NCBI GenBank assembly: GCA_944392275.1
Contig: CALXWA010000006.1
Location: 21,811-85,810 of the forward strand
From: an uncultured Alphaproteobacteria bacterium
GTDB taxonomy: Bacteria; Pseudomonadota; Alphaproteobacteria; RF32; CAG-239
Length of the DNA: 64,000 nucleotides
Direction of reading: 5' to 3'
This document shows positions 7,185-15,934 of the stretch, piece by piece (the stretch's first letter is position 1; every line of letters starts with the position of its first letter). The position numbers and the translations under genes were made by a program. A model generated the notes under the pieces. That model searched no databases. It was not told where the DNA came from and saw nothing but the letters and a program-made list of their open reading frames with translations.

Positions 7185-9875
7185 TTATTTATAAAGATTC
7201 TTCGGATTTTCACCTAAAGAATAAACACCTTCAGCTTCTTTCTGCAAATCAGCTTCCCAGGGGCATGAGAATTCCTGCAGAGATGATGTTGCATCTGAGA
7301 ATGTAACTTTTGTTCTCTTTGAAAGTTCTCCGCTCTCTTGGAGGGCATAGTAACCAAATTCATTCTTCCATGAATTGTCAGTACCATTCGTTAGAATGGC
7401 TGGCTGTAAACCACTAACATTAATGAAAGAAAGTCTCTGATTTCCGCTGATTTGAGCAAGTTGCTGATCGTTTGTTTCCCAGTGGCCTAAGATTGTCTGA
7501 TCTGAGCTGCGGAAGGCGTAGATTCTCTTTTGAGATTCATCACCTATCTTTGCAAATACCAAACCATCTACTCTCTGATAATCATTCGCATTTTTGCTAT
7601 TGAATACGTGAGTACGGCTACCAGAAATTACACGCCAACCATCGATGGTGTAATCGAAGTTGATGCTATATTTTATGACCTTCTGAACAGATGAGAATGC
7701 TTTATTCTCAATATTCAGTGTCCAAGTTAAATTACGGTTTTCCACCTTGTAGATTCCGTCTTGAGTTATGTTCTCAACGTTTCCAAGATGTACAGCTGTT
7801 GTTGATACAGCTGCTGTTTTTAAGTTGTGTCCTCTATATGAAACAACTTCATATAATGTAACATAAACTTGAGGTGTTCTGTCACTGAGACGAGCATTCT
7901 GAGTGTATGTTACTTTTTGACGGATGATAGAATCGCCTTCGCTTACAAAGTTTCCTCTGCTAGCAACCATCATTCCATCAAGGACAGCTTCAGATATTTC
8001 CTCAAACGTAACAATTTCACCATTATTGCTAATCGTGAGATTTACGTTTCTGTCAAAAGAATATTCTCTTGTGTTTGCTGAAATCTTGTGGATTTCGCGA
8101 ACGGTTATTCTCTTGAAGAGCTGGTCACCGCTGAAATAGAATTCTTCAGCGATTACCTCTCTTGAGGTTACCTTATCTGCAACAGCCCTCTCAATTGTTA
8201 CCTCCTGAGAATCTGTTGCCGAACCGTAAGTATAGTTTACGGTCCATTTCTGGATTTCTTTTTCGCCGACTTCAGTTGTCTCTCCCTTAACCAGCATACG
8301 CTTGGTCTCAGCATCAGCAACCTCTAAATCATATGTCTTACCGGTAAACTTTGAAGTAAACTGGAAGTTACGATTGGCTTTAACCTCTACTTTGGTGTCG
8401 GTGTAAAGATTGAAAGCTGCAGCGTCTGTACGTGTCTGCTTTAAGGCAGTTACGCTACCGAAATTGAAATCCACAGAGTATTTTTCTTTTCCACTCCATG
8501 TACCTTTGCTATAAGCTCCGGTTGTGAGTGTGAAGTCTTCATTTTGCAATGTAAACTTCTCGGTTACAGAAATTCCATAACCATAAGAAACAACACCCTC
8601 ATACTTTGTTCCATCGTAGATAACGATGATGGTAAAGCTACCATCGCCATTGTCCTTAATGGTAACATCCTCTTCGTGATTTTTGGCAACTCTGCCATAG
8701 GTAGAAGTTTGACCTTTTACCAGAGATACCTGACCATACTTCATTGCATATGCAAAGGTATAGTTGGTGCAAACAGAGTCGTTTCTTTCAAATGATGAAC
8801 CTTCGTTGATTGAAGTATTTACCATCTGAATTCCTTCAATCGGAAGAGAAATCTCATAATCCTTGTTTCCGGTCGGGCGAACCGTCATGGAAACAGGAGC
8901 CACAGTATTTACCAATTTTCCTTCGCACTGGATGTGATCAAACACATATGTGCTCTGGCCTTTTTGATAAGCCTGTGCAGGGGCAATTGACGGAGCGTCC
9001 GTTTGCTCGAAAGAAGGAATACTTCTTACGTTGAACGAACCCGGATAAGCTACCTTATATTCGAGGTGGCTATCCTTATCTGTGTCAATTGAGTGTTCAA
9101 TGTGGTGTACATATACCACCAGACCATCCTCATAACGAACAAACTCGCATTCATCTCTTACGATCTGATCTGTCGGATTTGTTGTTAAAGTCAGGCTGTC
9201 ACCATCCTCATAGGTAACATACTTCTTTTCCTCATCGAATTCAACGAGAACTGTTGCTATGACAGCATAGCGACGAGTGTTCTCATTGATTTGACGATAC
9301 TTACCAAGTTCAATGGTTGTCGGAGTAGCAATTACATTGCATCCTTCAATCTTTTTGGTATTTCCGTTTGCCAGAGTAAAGAAGAACTCCTTCATTGGAG
9401 ATTCTTCAACACTTGCTAAGATCGGAAGCGTTGTTCCGTCTTCTGTAGCAAAGTTGTTTCCCTTCCATGAGAAAGTTTTTCCCTCATAAAGAGAAAATTC
9501 ACTGACTGAGAAACCTCTCCAGTTGGTATAATTTACCACCGGAGTGCTGACGAATGTTGAATCAACATTTTCAGTTTTTGTTTCTCCGGTTAATGAACTT
9601 GTGTAGGCAAGTCCAAAGCTCTTTTTCATCTCGGCACGAAGCTCAAGACGAACAGAGTTTGCTGCCGGTTTGCTTGCTGTCGGATTAACGGTACCTGTAA
9701 AAAGGCAGGCTCCGCTATAAACGTCCGTTAACTCGCTGTTATTTGGTGTGATTTCACCACCGGCGAGTGACTTAATTTCGTCATCTTGAGAACAAGAAGA
9801 CATTGAAACGGCTACAAATGCTGCACAGAACACCATCATGATGGCGTATACTGCTGAGATAAGATTTTTTTTCAT
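7185..9875 (-). CDS. Large lipoprotein of Bacteroidetes type, function unknown
   Basis: An 896-residue, strand-rich protein with a lipoprotein signal peptide; the lipidated residue is Cys28 in SMSSCSQDDE. An acidic patch right after the cysteine is the surface-export signal described for Bacteroidetes lipoproteins and is unusual in Proteobacteria. The body is rich in T, S, V and Y with repeated short strands, like a surface or adhesin-type protein, but no family is recognised. The first 25 or so leucines are largely CTT with almost no TTG, unlike resident genes. The leader is pure A/T without a Shine-Dalgarno sequence. Transfer from a Bacteroidetes donor is inferred. Confidence 0.75.
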   Translation of the reverse strand: MKKNLISAVYAIMMVFCAAFVAVSMSSCSQDDEIKSLAGGEITPNNSELTDVYSGACLFTGTVNPTASKPAANSVRLELRAEMKKSFGLAYTSSLTGETKTENVDSTFVSTPVVNYTNWRGFSVSEFSLYEGKTFSWKGNNFATEDGTTLPILASVEESPMKEFFFTLANGNTKKIEGCNVIATPTTIELGKYRQINENTRRYAVIATVLVEFDEEKKYVTYEDGDSLTLTTNPTDQIVRDECEFVRYEDGLVVYVHHIEHSIDTDKDSHLEYKVAYPGSFNVRSIPSFEQTDAPSIAPAQAYQKGQSTYVFDHIQCEGKLVNTVAPVSMTVRPTGNKDYEISLPIEGIQMVNTSINEGSSFERNDSVCTNYTFAYAMKYGQVSLVKGQTSTYGRVAKNHEEDVTIKDNGDGSFTIIVIYDGTKYEGVVSYGYGISVTEKFTLQNEDFTLTTGAYSKGTWSGKEKYSVDFNFGSVTALKQTRTDAAAFNLYTDTKVEVKANRNFQFTSKFTGKTYDLEVADAETKRMLVKGETTEVGEKEIQKWTVNYTYGSATDSQEVTIERAVADKVTSREVIAEEFYFSGDQLFKRITVREIHKISANTREYSFDRNVNLTISNNGEIVTFEEISEAVLDGMMVASRGNFVSEGDSIIRQKVTYTQNARLSDRTPQVYVTLYEVVSYRGHNLKTAAVSTTAVHLGNVENITQDGIYKVENRNLTWTLNIENKAFSSVQKVIKYSINFDYTIDGWRVISGSRTHVFNSKNANDYQRVDGLVFAKIGDESQKRIYAFRSSDQTILGHWETNDQQLAQISGNQRLSFINVSGLQPAILTNGTDNSWKNEFGYYALQESGELSKRTKVTFSDATSSLQEFSCPWEADLQKEAEGVYSLGENPKNLYK

Positions 9876-10297
9876 AATTATATATTTTTTTTATTTTTTT
9901 CTAATCGCACTTAACTTGGAACTCAGACCACGTGCTTAAAGCCTGAGTGAAAAATATATTGTTTGTGCTCTTCTTTGGTTTTAACCCGATAGATTCTCAT
10001 AAATTGTCAAACGTTATTGACAGGAATATGAAAACTTCGCATTTCAAATAATTAGCACAATAGGAAAATAAAGATAATATGGTATCATTTTGAATATATC
10101 ACGATTCGGAGTTTTTGGCAAGAAATAATCCAACCAAAATAATGAAAATTTGTTGAATCTTAATGATTTATTAATATTTGTAAGACCTTTTTGTTATGTG
10201 AAATTTTGTCTAAATCATGTTTGCTGGTAAAAGAAAAAAAATTTTAGAGAGGCCGTTTGTGTATAAATTTCAAGAAAACAGCTCTTTACGTAAATTT
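9876..10297. other. Intergenic region between the foreign lipoprotein gene and ppdK
   Basis: AT-rich and without a convincing gene. It holds the leader and presumably the promoter of the minus-strand lipoprotein gene, including a 6-bp stem ACTCAG/CTGAGT near 9930-9955. It also contains one copy of the TTTTGTCTAAA element at 10204-10214. I could not identify a clear promoter for the lipoprotein gene. Confidence 0.5.
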
Positions 10298-10327
10298 TTC
10301 TTGTAGAATCGCATCTGCTGGTATAAT
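10298..10327 (+). promoter_or_regulatory. Extended -10 promoter of ppdK
   Basis: The -10 TATAAT at 10322-10327 is preceded by TGG (extended -10). A weak -35 TTCTTG at 10298-10303 is 18 bases upstream. This predicts a leader of about 107 bases. Confidence 0.65.
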
Positions 10328-10333
10328 TTATTT

Positions 10334-10440
10334 TCGAATTAATTGGGGCTAAGGGCGAATCTGCCCGAAAGGTCCGTGTTTTAACTTACGGCTCTTCCGC
10401 TTGAGGGCGGAGAGTTTTAGCTTAAGGAGCTGAATTGACC
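10334..10440 (+). promoter_or_regulatory. Structured 5' leader of ppdK
   Basis: The leader is GC-richer than its surroundings and contains three successive hairpins. These are GGGC/GCCC (10353-10366), CCGT/ACGG (10374-10391) and a CTCTTCCGC stem with GCGGAGAG (10392-10414). The ribosome site AAGGAG (10424-10429) sits within the small palindrome AGCT-TAAGG-AGCT. It could be a cis-regulatory RNA; I do not match it to a known riboswitch class. Confidence 0.45.
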
Positions 10441-13140
10441 ATGAGTAAATGGGTTTATACATTTGGTAACGGCAAAGCCGAAGGTGATGCCGGCATGCGC
10501 AACCTCCTGGGCGGTAAAGGTGCTAACCTGGCTGAAATGAATAAAGTCGGTTTGCCTGTTCCTCCAGGATTTACTGTTACGACGGAAGTTTGTACGTATT
10601 ATTACAATAACAACAAAACTTATCCGGCTGATTTGAAAGATCAAGTTAAAGCCGCTGTTGCGTATGTTGAAGGTATTATGGGTAAAAAATTTGCCGATGC
10701 CAATAATCCGTTACTGTTCTCCGTTCGTTCCGGTGCTCGTGTTTCTATGCCGGGTATGATGGATACCGTTTTGAACCTTGGTTTGAATGATGAAACAGTT
10801 AAAGCTTTGGCTAAGGCTTCCGGTTCTGAGAGATTTGCTTATGACTCTTATCGTCGTTTCTTGCAGATGTTCTCTGACGTGGTTTTGGGTGCCGATTTGG
10901 ATGAGTATGAAGGTGCCTTGGAAGCTATGAAAAAAGCTAAAGGCTACAAATCGGATACGGATTTGACGGCCGATGATTTGAAAGAATTGGTTAAAGAATA
11001 TAAAGAAATCGGTAAAAAACTTGGAAAAGTTGTTCCGCAAGATCCTTGGGATCAATTGTGGGCCGGTATCGGTGCCGTTTTTGGTTCTTGGATGGCTGCT
11101 CGTGCCATTACGTATCGTAAATTGAACAATATTCCGGGAGATTGGGGTACAGCGGTTAACGTTCAGACCATGGTCTTTGGTAATGCCGGTGATGATTGTG
11201 CTACCGGTGTTTGCTTCTCTCGTGACCCGGCTACCGGTGAAAATGTTTATTACGGTGAATATTTGGTCAATGCTCAAGGTGAAGACGTTGTGGCTGGTAT
11301 TCGTACTCCGCAACCAATGGCATCTCGTGGTGATGGTACTTCTTTGGAAGAAAAATGGCCGAACCTGTATAAAGAGTTAGTTGATGTCCGTAATAATTTG
11401 GAAGCTCACTACAAAGATATGCAGGATATGGAATTTACCATTGAACATAAAAAGCTTTGGATGTTGCAATGCCGTAATGGTAAACGCACTGCCGCTGCTG
11501 CCGTTCGTATGGCTGTTGAAATGGTTGAAGAAGGCTTGCTCAATAAAGAAGAAGCCATTATGCGTGTCGGTGCTGACCAATTAGACCAATTGTTGCACCC
11601 AATGTTGGATCCGAAAGCTAAGAAAAACGTTATTGCTACCGGTTTGCCGGCTTCTCCTGGAGCGGCTGTTGGTCGTGCCGTCTTCAATGCTGAAGATGCT
11701 GAAGCTTGGGCTTCAAGAGGTGAAAAGGTTATCCTTATCCGTAATGAAACCAGTCCGGAAGATATCGGCGGTATGCATGCATCTCAAGGTGTGATTACGG
11801 CTCGCGGTGGTATGACTTCTCACGCTGCCGTTGTTGCTCGTGGTATGGGTACTCCTTGTGTTTCCGGTTCTAATGATATTGTAATTGATTATGCTAAGAA
11901 AACAATGTCTACAAAGTCCGGCGTTGTTGTTAAAGAAGGTGATTGGGTTTCTTTGGATGGTGCCAAAGGCCAAATCATTGAAGGTCAAGTTCCGACCGTT
12001 AAAGCCGATACCAATAGCGGTAACTTTGGTAAATTGATGACTTGGGTTGATGAAATCCGTACTTTGAAAGTTCGTGCTAACGCCGAAACTCCAAAAGATG
12101 CTCAAACTGCTCGTGATTTTGGTGCTCAAGGTATTGGTTTGGCTCGTACGGAACATATGTTCTTTGATGCCGATCGTATTCCGGATATGCGTGCCATGAT
12201 TTTGTCTGAAAACGAAGAAGGTCGTCGTAAGGCTTTGGCTCGTTTGTTGCCGTACCAAAAACAAGACTTTAAAGACTTGTTCAAAATTATGGATGGTCTG
12301 CCGGTTACTGTTCGTTTGTTGGATCCTCCTTTGCATGAATTCTTGCCGCATACCGACGCGGAAATGCAAGAATTGGCAAACAAGATGGGCTTGACTTTGG
12401 AACAGGTTAAGAATCGTTCAAACGCTTTACATGAAGCTAACCCGATGCTTGGTCACCGTGGTTGCCGTTTGGCCGTTACTTATCCGGAAATTGCCGAAAT
12501 GCAAACTCGTGCTATTTTGGAAGCCGCTTTGGAATGCCAAGATGCCGGAATTAAAGTTACTCCGGAAATTGAAGTTCCGTTGATTGGTTCTAAGAAAGAG
12601 TTGGATATTGTTAAAAACATTATTGATACCACAGCACAAAAAGTCTTTGCCGAAAAAGGTAAGAAGATTGACTACTTGGTTGGTACCATGATTGAGTTGC
12701 CAAGAGCTGCTTTAATGGCTGAAGAAATTGCCGAATCGGCTGCTTTCTTCGGTTTCGGTACAAACGATCTTACTCAAACAACTTTGGGTATGAGCCGTGA
12801 TGATACCGGTGCTATTTTGGATGAATACCGTGCAAAAGGTGTTTATGTTGCTGATCCGTTCGCATCAATTGATGTTGAAGGTGTTGGTAAGTTGGTTCGC
12901 CGTGCTTCTGTTGAAGGTCGTGCAACCAATCCGGATTTGCACCTTGGTGTTTGTGGTGAACATGGTGGTGATCCGAAATCAATTGAATTCTTTGATGAAG
13001 TTGGTTTGGATTATGTTTCTTGTTCTCCGTACCGTGTACCGGTTGCTCGTTTGGCAGCTGCTCAGGCTGCTGTTAAGCACAAAGGTCAGAAGAAAGCCGT
13101 TGATGGTGCTTCTCACGGAAAGTGCTGCAAGTGTGCCTAA
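10441..13140 (+). CDS. ppdK: Pyruvate, phosphate dikinase
   Basis: Interconverts pyruvate, ATP and phosphate with phosphoenolpyruvate, AMP and pyrophosphate. The 899-residue protein has the N-terminal nucleotide-binding domain (LLGGKGANLAEM, then RSGARVSMPGMMDT) and the phosphohistidine domain with GGMTSHAAVVARGMG. The C-terminal PEP-binding barrel ends with LGVCGEHGGDPKS. ATG 10441 gives the family start MSKWVY; the nearby TTG 10435 is less likely. The C-terminal tail ends in HGKCCKCA, an unusual cysteine cluster beyond the barrel. Codon use is strongly biased (CGT, GGT, GTT), suggesting high expression. Confidence 0.97.
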   Translation: MSKWVYTFGNGKAEGDAGMRNLLGGKGANLAEMNKVGLPVPPGFTVTTEVCTYYYNNNKTYPADLKDQVKAAVAYVEGIMGKKFADANNPLLFSVRSGARVSMPGMMDTVLNLGLNDETVKALAKASGSERFAYDSYRRFLQMFSDVVLGADLDEYEGALEAMKKAKGYKSDTDLTADDLKELVKEYKEIGKKLGKVVPQDPWDQLWAGIGAVFGSWMAARAITYRKLNNIPGDWGTAVNVQTMVFGNAGDDCATGVCFSRDPATGENVYYGEYLVNAQGEDVVAGIRTPQPMASRGDGTSLEEKWPNLYKELVDVRNNLEAHYKDMQDMEFTIEHKKLWMLQCRNGKRTAAAAVRMAVEMVEEGLLNKEEAIMRVGADQLDQLLHPMLDPKAKKNVIATGLPASPGAAVGRAVFNAEDAEAWASRGEKVILIRNETSPEDIGGMHASQGVITARGGMTSHAAVVARGMGTPCVSGSNDIVIDYAKKTMSTKSGVVVKEGDWVSLDGAKGQIIEGQVPTVKADTNSGNFGKLMTWVDEIRTLKVRANAETPKDAQTARDFGAQGIGLARTEHMFFDADRIPDMRAMILSENEEGRRKALARLLPYQKQDFKDLFKIMDGLPVTVRLLDPPLHEFLPHTDAEMQELANKMGLTLEQVKNRSNALHEANPMLGHRGCRLAVTYPEIAEMQTRAILEAALECQDAGIKVTPEIEVPLIGSKKELDIVKNIIDTTAQKVFAEKGKKIDYLVGTMIELPRAALMAEEIAESAAFFGFGTNDLTQTTLGMSRDDTGAILDEYRAKGVYVADPFASIDVEGVGKLVRRASVEGRATNPDLHLGVCGEHGGDPKSIEFFDEVGLDYVSCSPYRVPVARLAAAQAAVKHKGQKKAVDGASHGKCCKCA

Positions 13141-13170
13141 GCTGTTTGTAAAACAAACGGTTTTGTAAAT

Positions 13171-13206
13171 AAAAGCGTCTGATGAAAATCAGGCGCTTTT
13201 TTTTCG
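13171..13206 (+). terminator. Terminator of ppdK
   Basis: A 12-bp stem (AAAAGCGTCTGA with TCAGGCGCTTTT, one G-U pair) is followed by a run of T. Confidence 0.9.
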
Positions 13207-13310
13207 TTATTGTTTTATCTAAAAATCTTAATCAATTCTATAATATCTGTTGTTTTTAATGGGAGTTTGTTAAACTTTTGTGTCAATTTATAAAAAAAGC
13301 AAAATCGGAG

Positions 13311-13339
13311 TTGACTGTTTTGTCTAAAAGTGGTACTTT
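13311..13339 (+). promoter_or_regulatory. Promoter of the orphan gene at 13369
   Basis: TTGACT and TACTTT are 17 bases apart. The spacer contains TTTTGTCTAAAA (13318-13329), an element found near other orphan genes of this window. Confidence 0.6.
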
Positions 13340-13368
13340 TTTTACAAATTTAATTATTTTTTTATATT

Positions 13369-14127
13369 ATGAATCTTTCAGATATTTTAGCAGGACGCAC
13401 AACGCTTGATTGTGACTGCACTCCGGTTGTTAAACCTAGAAAGCGAGTAAAAAAAGTGACCAACAAACAAGTTGTAGAACGCTTTTTTCAAAACTATTTT
13501 CAAGCTTTTTGTGCTTGGCAGCCAAACGGAGTAGAACATGGAACTTTGCTCCAAGTTTGCATTGCGGATATTGCACATGCTTATCCTACCTCCGCCTTAC
13601 CCGAAGGTGATCTTTATGATTATGTCATAAATGTTAAAGATGCCGATGGTCTTAAAGGTTATCGTGCGGAAAAGTCGGTGGCAAAACCAGCTTTTTTTTG
13701 TTACAAAATTTATTATGCCGAAACGCATTATGTAACAAAAATAAAGGGAGTTTGGAATGCCATTCCTCTTCTCAAGGGTGAGGATTATTTGAGCCAGAAG
13801 GTAAGTGATGCGGCTTTTAAAAAAGTTGCCGAATTGAACGGTTATGAGCCGGTTAATAAAAAATCAGAATTTGCTAAGGCTGATTTGCATTTGGCCGGTA
13901 TCAAAAAAACTTTGAATGGTGTTACTTTCCGTTCTTTTTTGGTAACAAATGCTCAAGGTGAAAAACGTCGTCTGATTATTATCTTGGATAATGGTAAGAT
14001 GATGGATTTGGCCGAAAGCCAGTTTGAAAATCTGACTGTACTGAGAGTCGCTGAAAATTCACGGCTCGCAACAGAAATGAACTGGTTTCGCCATGCCGAA
14101 GATGGTGATCTTGAGTGGTGGAAATGA
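13369..14127 (+). CDS. Orphan cytoplasmic protein of unknown function
   Basis: A 252-residue soluble protein without a signal peptide or membrane helix; I do not recognise it. An N-terminal segment has DCDCTP and a basic patch (KPRKRVKKV). A helical region (VVERFFQNYFQAFCAW) precedes an alpha/beta body. The ATG follows an A/T-only leader with no Shine-Dalgarno sequence. It is monocistronic, with its own promoter and terminator. Codon use resembles the resident genes, so it is probably a lineage-specific gene rather than a recent acquisition. Confidence 0.75.
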   Translation: MNLSDILAGRTTLDCDCTPVVKPRKRVKKVTNKQVVERFFQNYFQAFCAWQPNGVEHGTLLQVCIADIAHAYPTSALPEGDLYDYVINVKDADGLKGYRAEKSVAKPAFFCYKIYYAETHYVTKIKGVWNAIPLLKGEDYLSQKVSDAAFKKVAELNGYEPVNKKSEFAKADLHLAGIKKTLNGVTFRSFLVTNAQGEKRRLIIILDNGKMMDLAESQFENLTVLRVAENSRLATEMNWFRHAEDGDLEWWK

Positions 14128-14130
14128 AAT

Positions 14131-14163
14131 TAACAGTGCCTTTTTTAGGCACTGTTTTTTTTT
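14131..14163 (+). terminator. Terminator of the orphan gene at 13369
   Basis: The 9-bp stem AACAGTGCC/GGCACTGTT is followed by a T run. Confidence 0.9.
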
Positions 14164-14440
14164 GTAATATGAAAACATACTAAAGTTTTATTTAAGAATC
14201 GGAAAAAAGTCTTATGTAACTTTTATAAAATTTAATTTTTGGTAAAAAAAAAGCCTTTTGAGATGTAGGGAAAATCGTTTTTTGAGTCGCAAAATGAGAA
14301 AAATTTGTTTTTTTTGCAGTTTATGTGTTTTTGTTATTGAAAATTAAATTTTTATTGCTTAAGTTAGTTCTGTATTAGTTGTTTAACAATTAAGTTGGTC
14401 TTATAAAAAAGTAATTTTACAAGACCGTAGATTAACCCAT
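14164..14440 (+). other. Long AT-rich leader region of pal, with a hairpin
   Basis: No gene is seen. Several A and T tracts occur. A hairpin at 14397-14426 (GGTCTT...AAGACC, with an inner TAAAA/TTTTA pairing) lies about 30 bases before the pal start, in the likely untranslated leader. No promoter was clear enough to assign. Confidence 0.45.
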
Positions 14441-14455
14441 ATGGAGATTAATAAA

Positions 14456-14920
14456 ATGAAAAAACTTTTAAGTTTGTTCGTAGCAGTTGTAGCTTTATCT
14501 GGTTGTTCCAGCTTAGGTATGGATGGTGGTTTGTTCGGTGGTAGCGAATGCGAATCTGCTGAAGCCCGTGATTTCATGGAAAATGCTGAAGACAGAGTAT
14601 TCTTTGCTTTCGATAGTTCTGCCATTAGTGCTGATTCTGCTGAAATCTTGAACACTCAAGTTAAATGGTTGAAAGATCATGAAAATGTTGATGTTATTGT
14701 TCAAGGTTACTGCGATGAAAGAGGTACAAGAGAATACAACCTCGCTTTGGGTGAACGTCGTGCAAATGCTGTAAAACAGTATTTGGTTTCTCAAGGTATT
14801 GCCGCTGACAGAATCTCTACCATTTCTTATGGTAAAGAAAGACCGGCAGTTCTCGGCAGCAACGAAGCCGCTTGGGCTCAAAACCGTCGTGCCGTTACTG
14901 TTGTAAAAGTAGCTGAATAA
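14456..14920 (+). CDS. pal: Peptidoglycan-associated lipoprotein Pal
   Basis: Outer-membrane lipoprotein that binds peptidoglycan and works with the Tol proteins in envelope constriction. The lipobox ALSGC puts the lipidated cysteine at residue 17. The OmpA-like domain (residues about 45-150) carries the peptidoglycan-binding pattern with GYCDERGTREYNLALGERRA and NRRAVTVV. Start ATG 14456 is preceded by GGAG at about 14442. cpoB follows, but tolB, normally immediately upstream, is absent. Confidence 0.96.
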   Translation: MKKLLSLFVAVVALSGCSSLGMDGGLFGGSECESAEARDFMENAEDRVFFAFDSSAISADSAEILNTQVKWLKDHENVDVIVQGYCDERGTREYNLALGERRANAVKQYLVSQGIAADRISTISYGKERPAVLGSNEAAWAQNRRAVTVVKVAE

Positions 14921-14943
14921 TTTCGGTTTTGAAAACTTAAAAG

Positions 14944-14970
14944 CGCACTCTTAGAGGAGTGCGTTTTTTT
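14944..14970 (+). terminator. Terminator after pal
   Basis: The 7-bp stem CGCACTC/GAGTGCG is followed by seven T. It separates pal from cpoB, so the two may be transcribed unequally. Confidence 0.85.
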
Positions 14971-15061
14971 GTGCTTGTGTATTTCTTTAATTTGGGCAAG
15001 ACAGTCGCTTTTTTTTGTTTTACATTATTTTCAGTGGTTTATGTTTTTGAATGAGGTGAAA

Positions 15062-15919
15062 ATGAAATTTACCAACTTTTTATTGGTTAGTACCGGTGCC
15101 GTTTTGTTGACATTTGATGCTATGGCTCAAAGTGCTTCTATGAGGCAAGAGCTGGATGCTTTGAAAGAAGATGTTTTGGTTTTGCAACGGCAGGCTTATC
15201 GTGAAAAAGAAAGTGCCATTAATCCGGCTTCGGCTCAAAGTATTTCTATCCGGATGGGAGAATTTGATGAAACCGTTCGTCAGTTGGTTGGTAAAGTTGA
15301 TGAAATGGAATATAAAATCAAAAAATTGGATGAAAAAATCAATATGGTTAACAAAGATATTGATTTGCGTTTGAAAATGATGGAAGAAAAGGGCGGAACC
15401 ACTGCTCCGGCTGTGGTTAAGACACAATCCATTTCCGATGCGGCAAAAGCCTCTTCGGCAGGTGCAAAAAATAAGCCCGGAGCTGCCGGTGCCGGAGCGA
15501 TTTCCAGTGGAGATTTGCCCGCAATTAAAGATAAAACGGCCGAAGATGTTTACCAAGAAGGTTTAGATGCGATTAAAGCCAGCAATAATGATTTGGCGAT
15601 TCAACGTTTTAATTTAGTTTTAAGTAAGTTTCCGAAACATAAGTTGGCTGCTAATGCTCAATATTGGATCGGGGAAGCTTATTATGCCAAAAAAGATTAT
15701 GCCAAAGCGGCTGTTGCTTTTGCTAAGGGTTATGAAGAATATAAAAATGGTCCTAAAGGTGCCGACAATATTTTAAAGCTTGGGATGTCTATGCGGGAAT
15801 TAGGTAAAAAAGAAGAAGCTTGTACGGCTTTTGTTAATTTGCCCAAAGAATTTCCAAAAGCGGAAGCTCCTTTGAAAAATAAGGCAAAAGCTGCGGCAGA
15901 GGCTTTGAATTGTAAGTAA
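15062..15919 (+). CDS. cpoB: Cell division coordinator CpoB (YbgF)
   Basis: Periplasmic protein that ties Tol function to septal peptidoglycan synthesis. The 285-residue protein has a signal peptide (ending AMAQ, residue 22) and an N-terminal coiled coil (residues about 28-120). An A/G/K-rich linker and C-terminal TPR repeats with LSKFPKHKLAANAQYWIGEA follow. The start at ATG 15062 is supported by GAGGTG four bases upstream and by the signal peptide. It follows pal and precedes tilS, the conserved alphaproteobacterial order. Confidence 0.93.
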   Translation: MKFTNFLLVSTGAVLLTFDAMAQSASMRQELDALKEDVLVLQRQAYREKESAINPASAQSISIRMGEFDETVRQLVGKVDEMEYKIKKLDEKINMVNKDIDLRLKMMEEKGGTTAPAVVKTQSISDAAKASSAGAKNKPGAAGAGAISSGDLPAIKDKTAEDVYQEGLDAIKASNNDLAIQRFNLVLSKFPKHKLAANAQYWIGEAYYAKKDYAKAAVAFAKGYEEYKNGPKGADNILKLGMSMRELGKKEEACTAFVNLPKEFPKAEAPLKNKAKAAAEALNCK

Positions 15920-15934
15920 GGTATATGTTTTTTG

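Noticed and set aside
10334..10440. Assigning the ppdK leader to a known riboswitch class
   Set aside because: Hairpin order and loop sequences did not match glycine, TPP, SAM-II, c-di-GMP or mini-ykkC patterns that I could recall.
11713..12369. A 218-codon open frame antisense to ppdK, with others at 10711-11313 and 12126-12383
   Set aside because: These follow from the strong codon bias of ppdK. The translations are low-complexity H/N/T/S-rich with no ribosome site or family resemblance.
15080..15556. A long minus-strand frame opposite cpoB
   Set aside because: Phenylalanine- and asparagine-rich shadow of a coiled-coil gene; cpoB is well supported.
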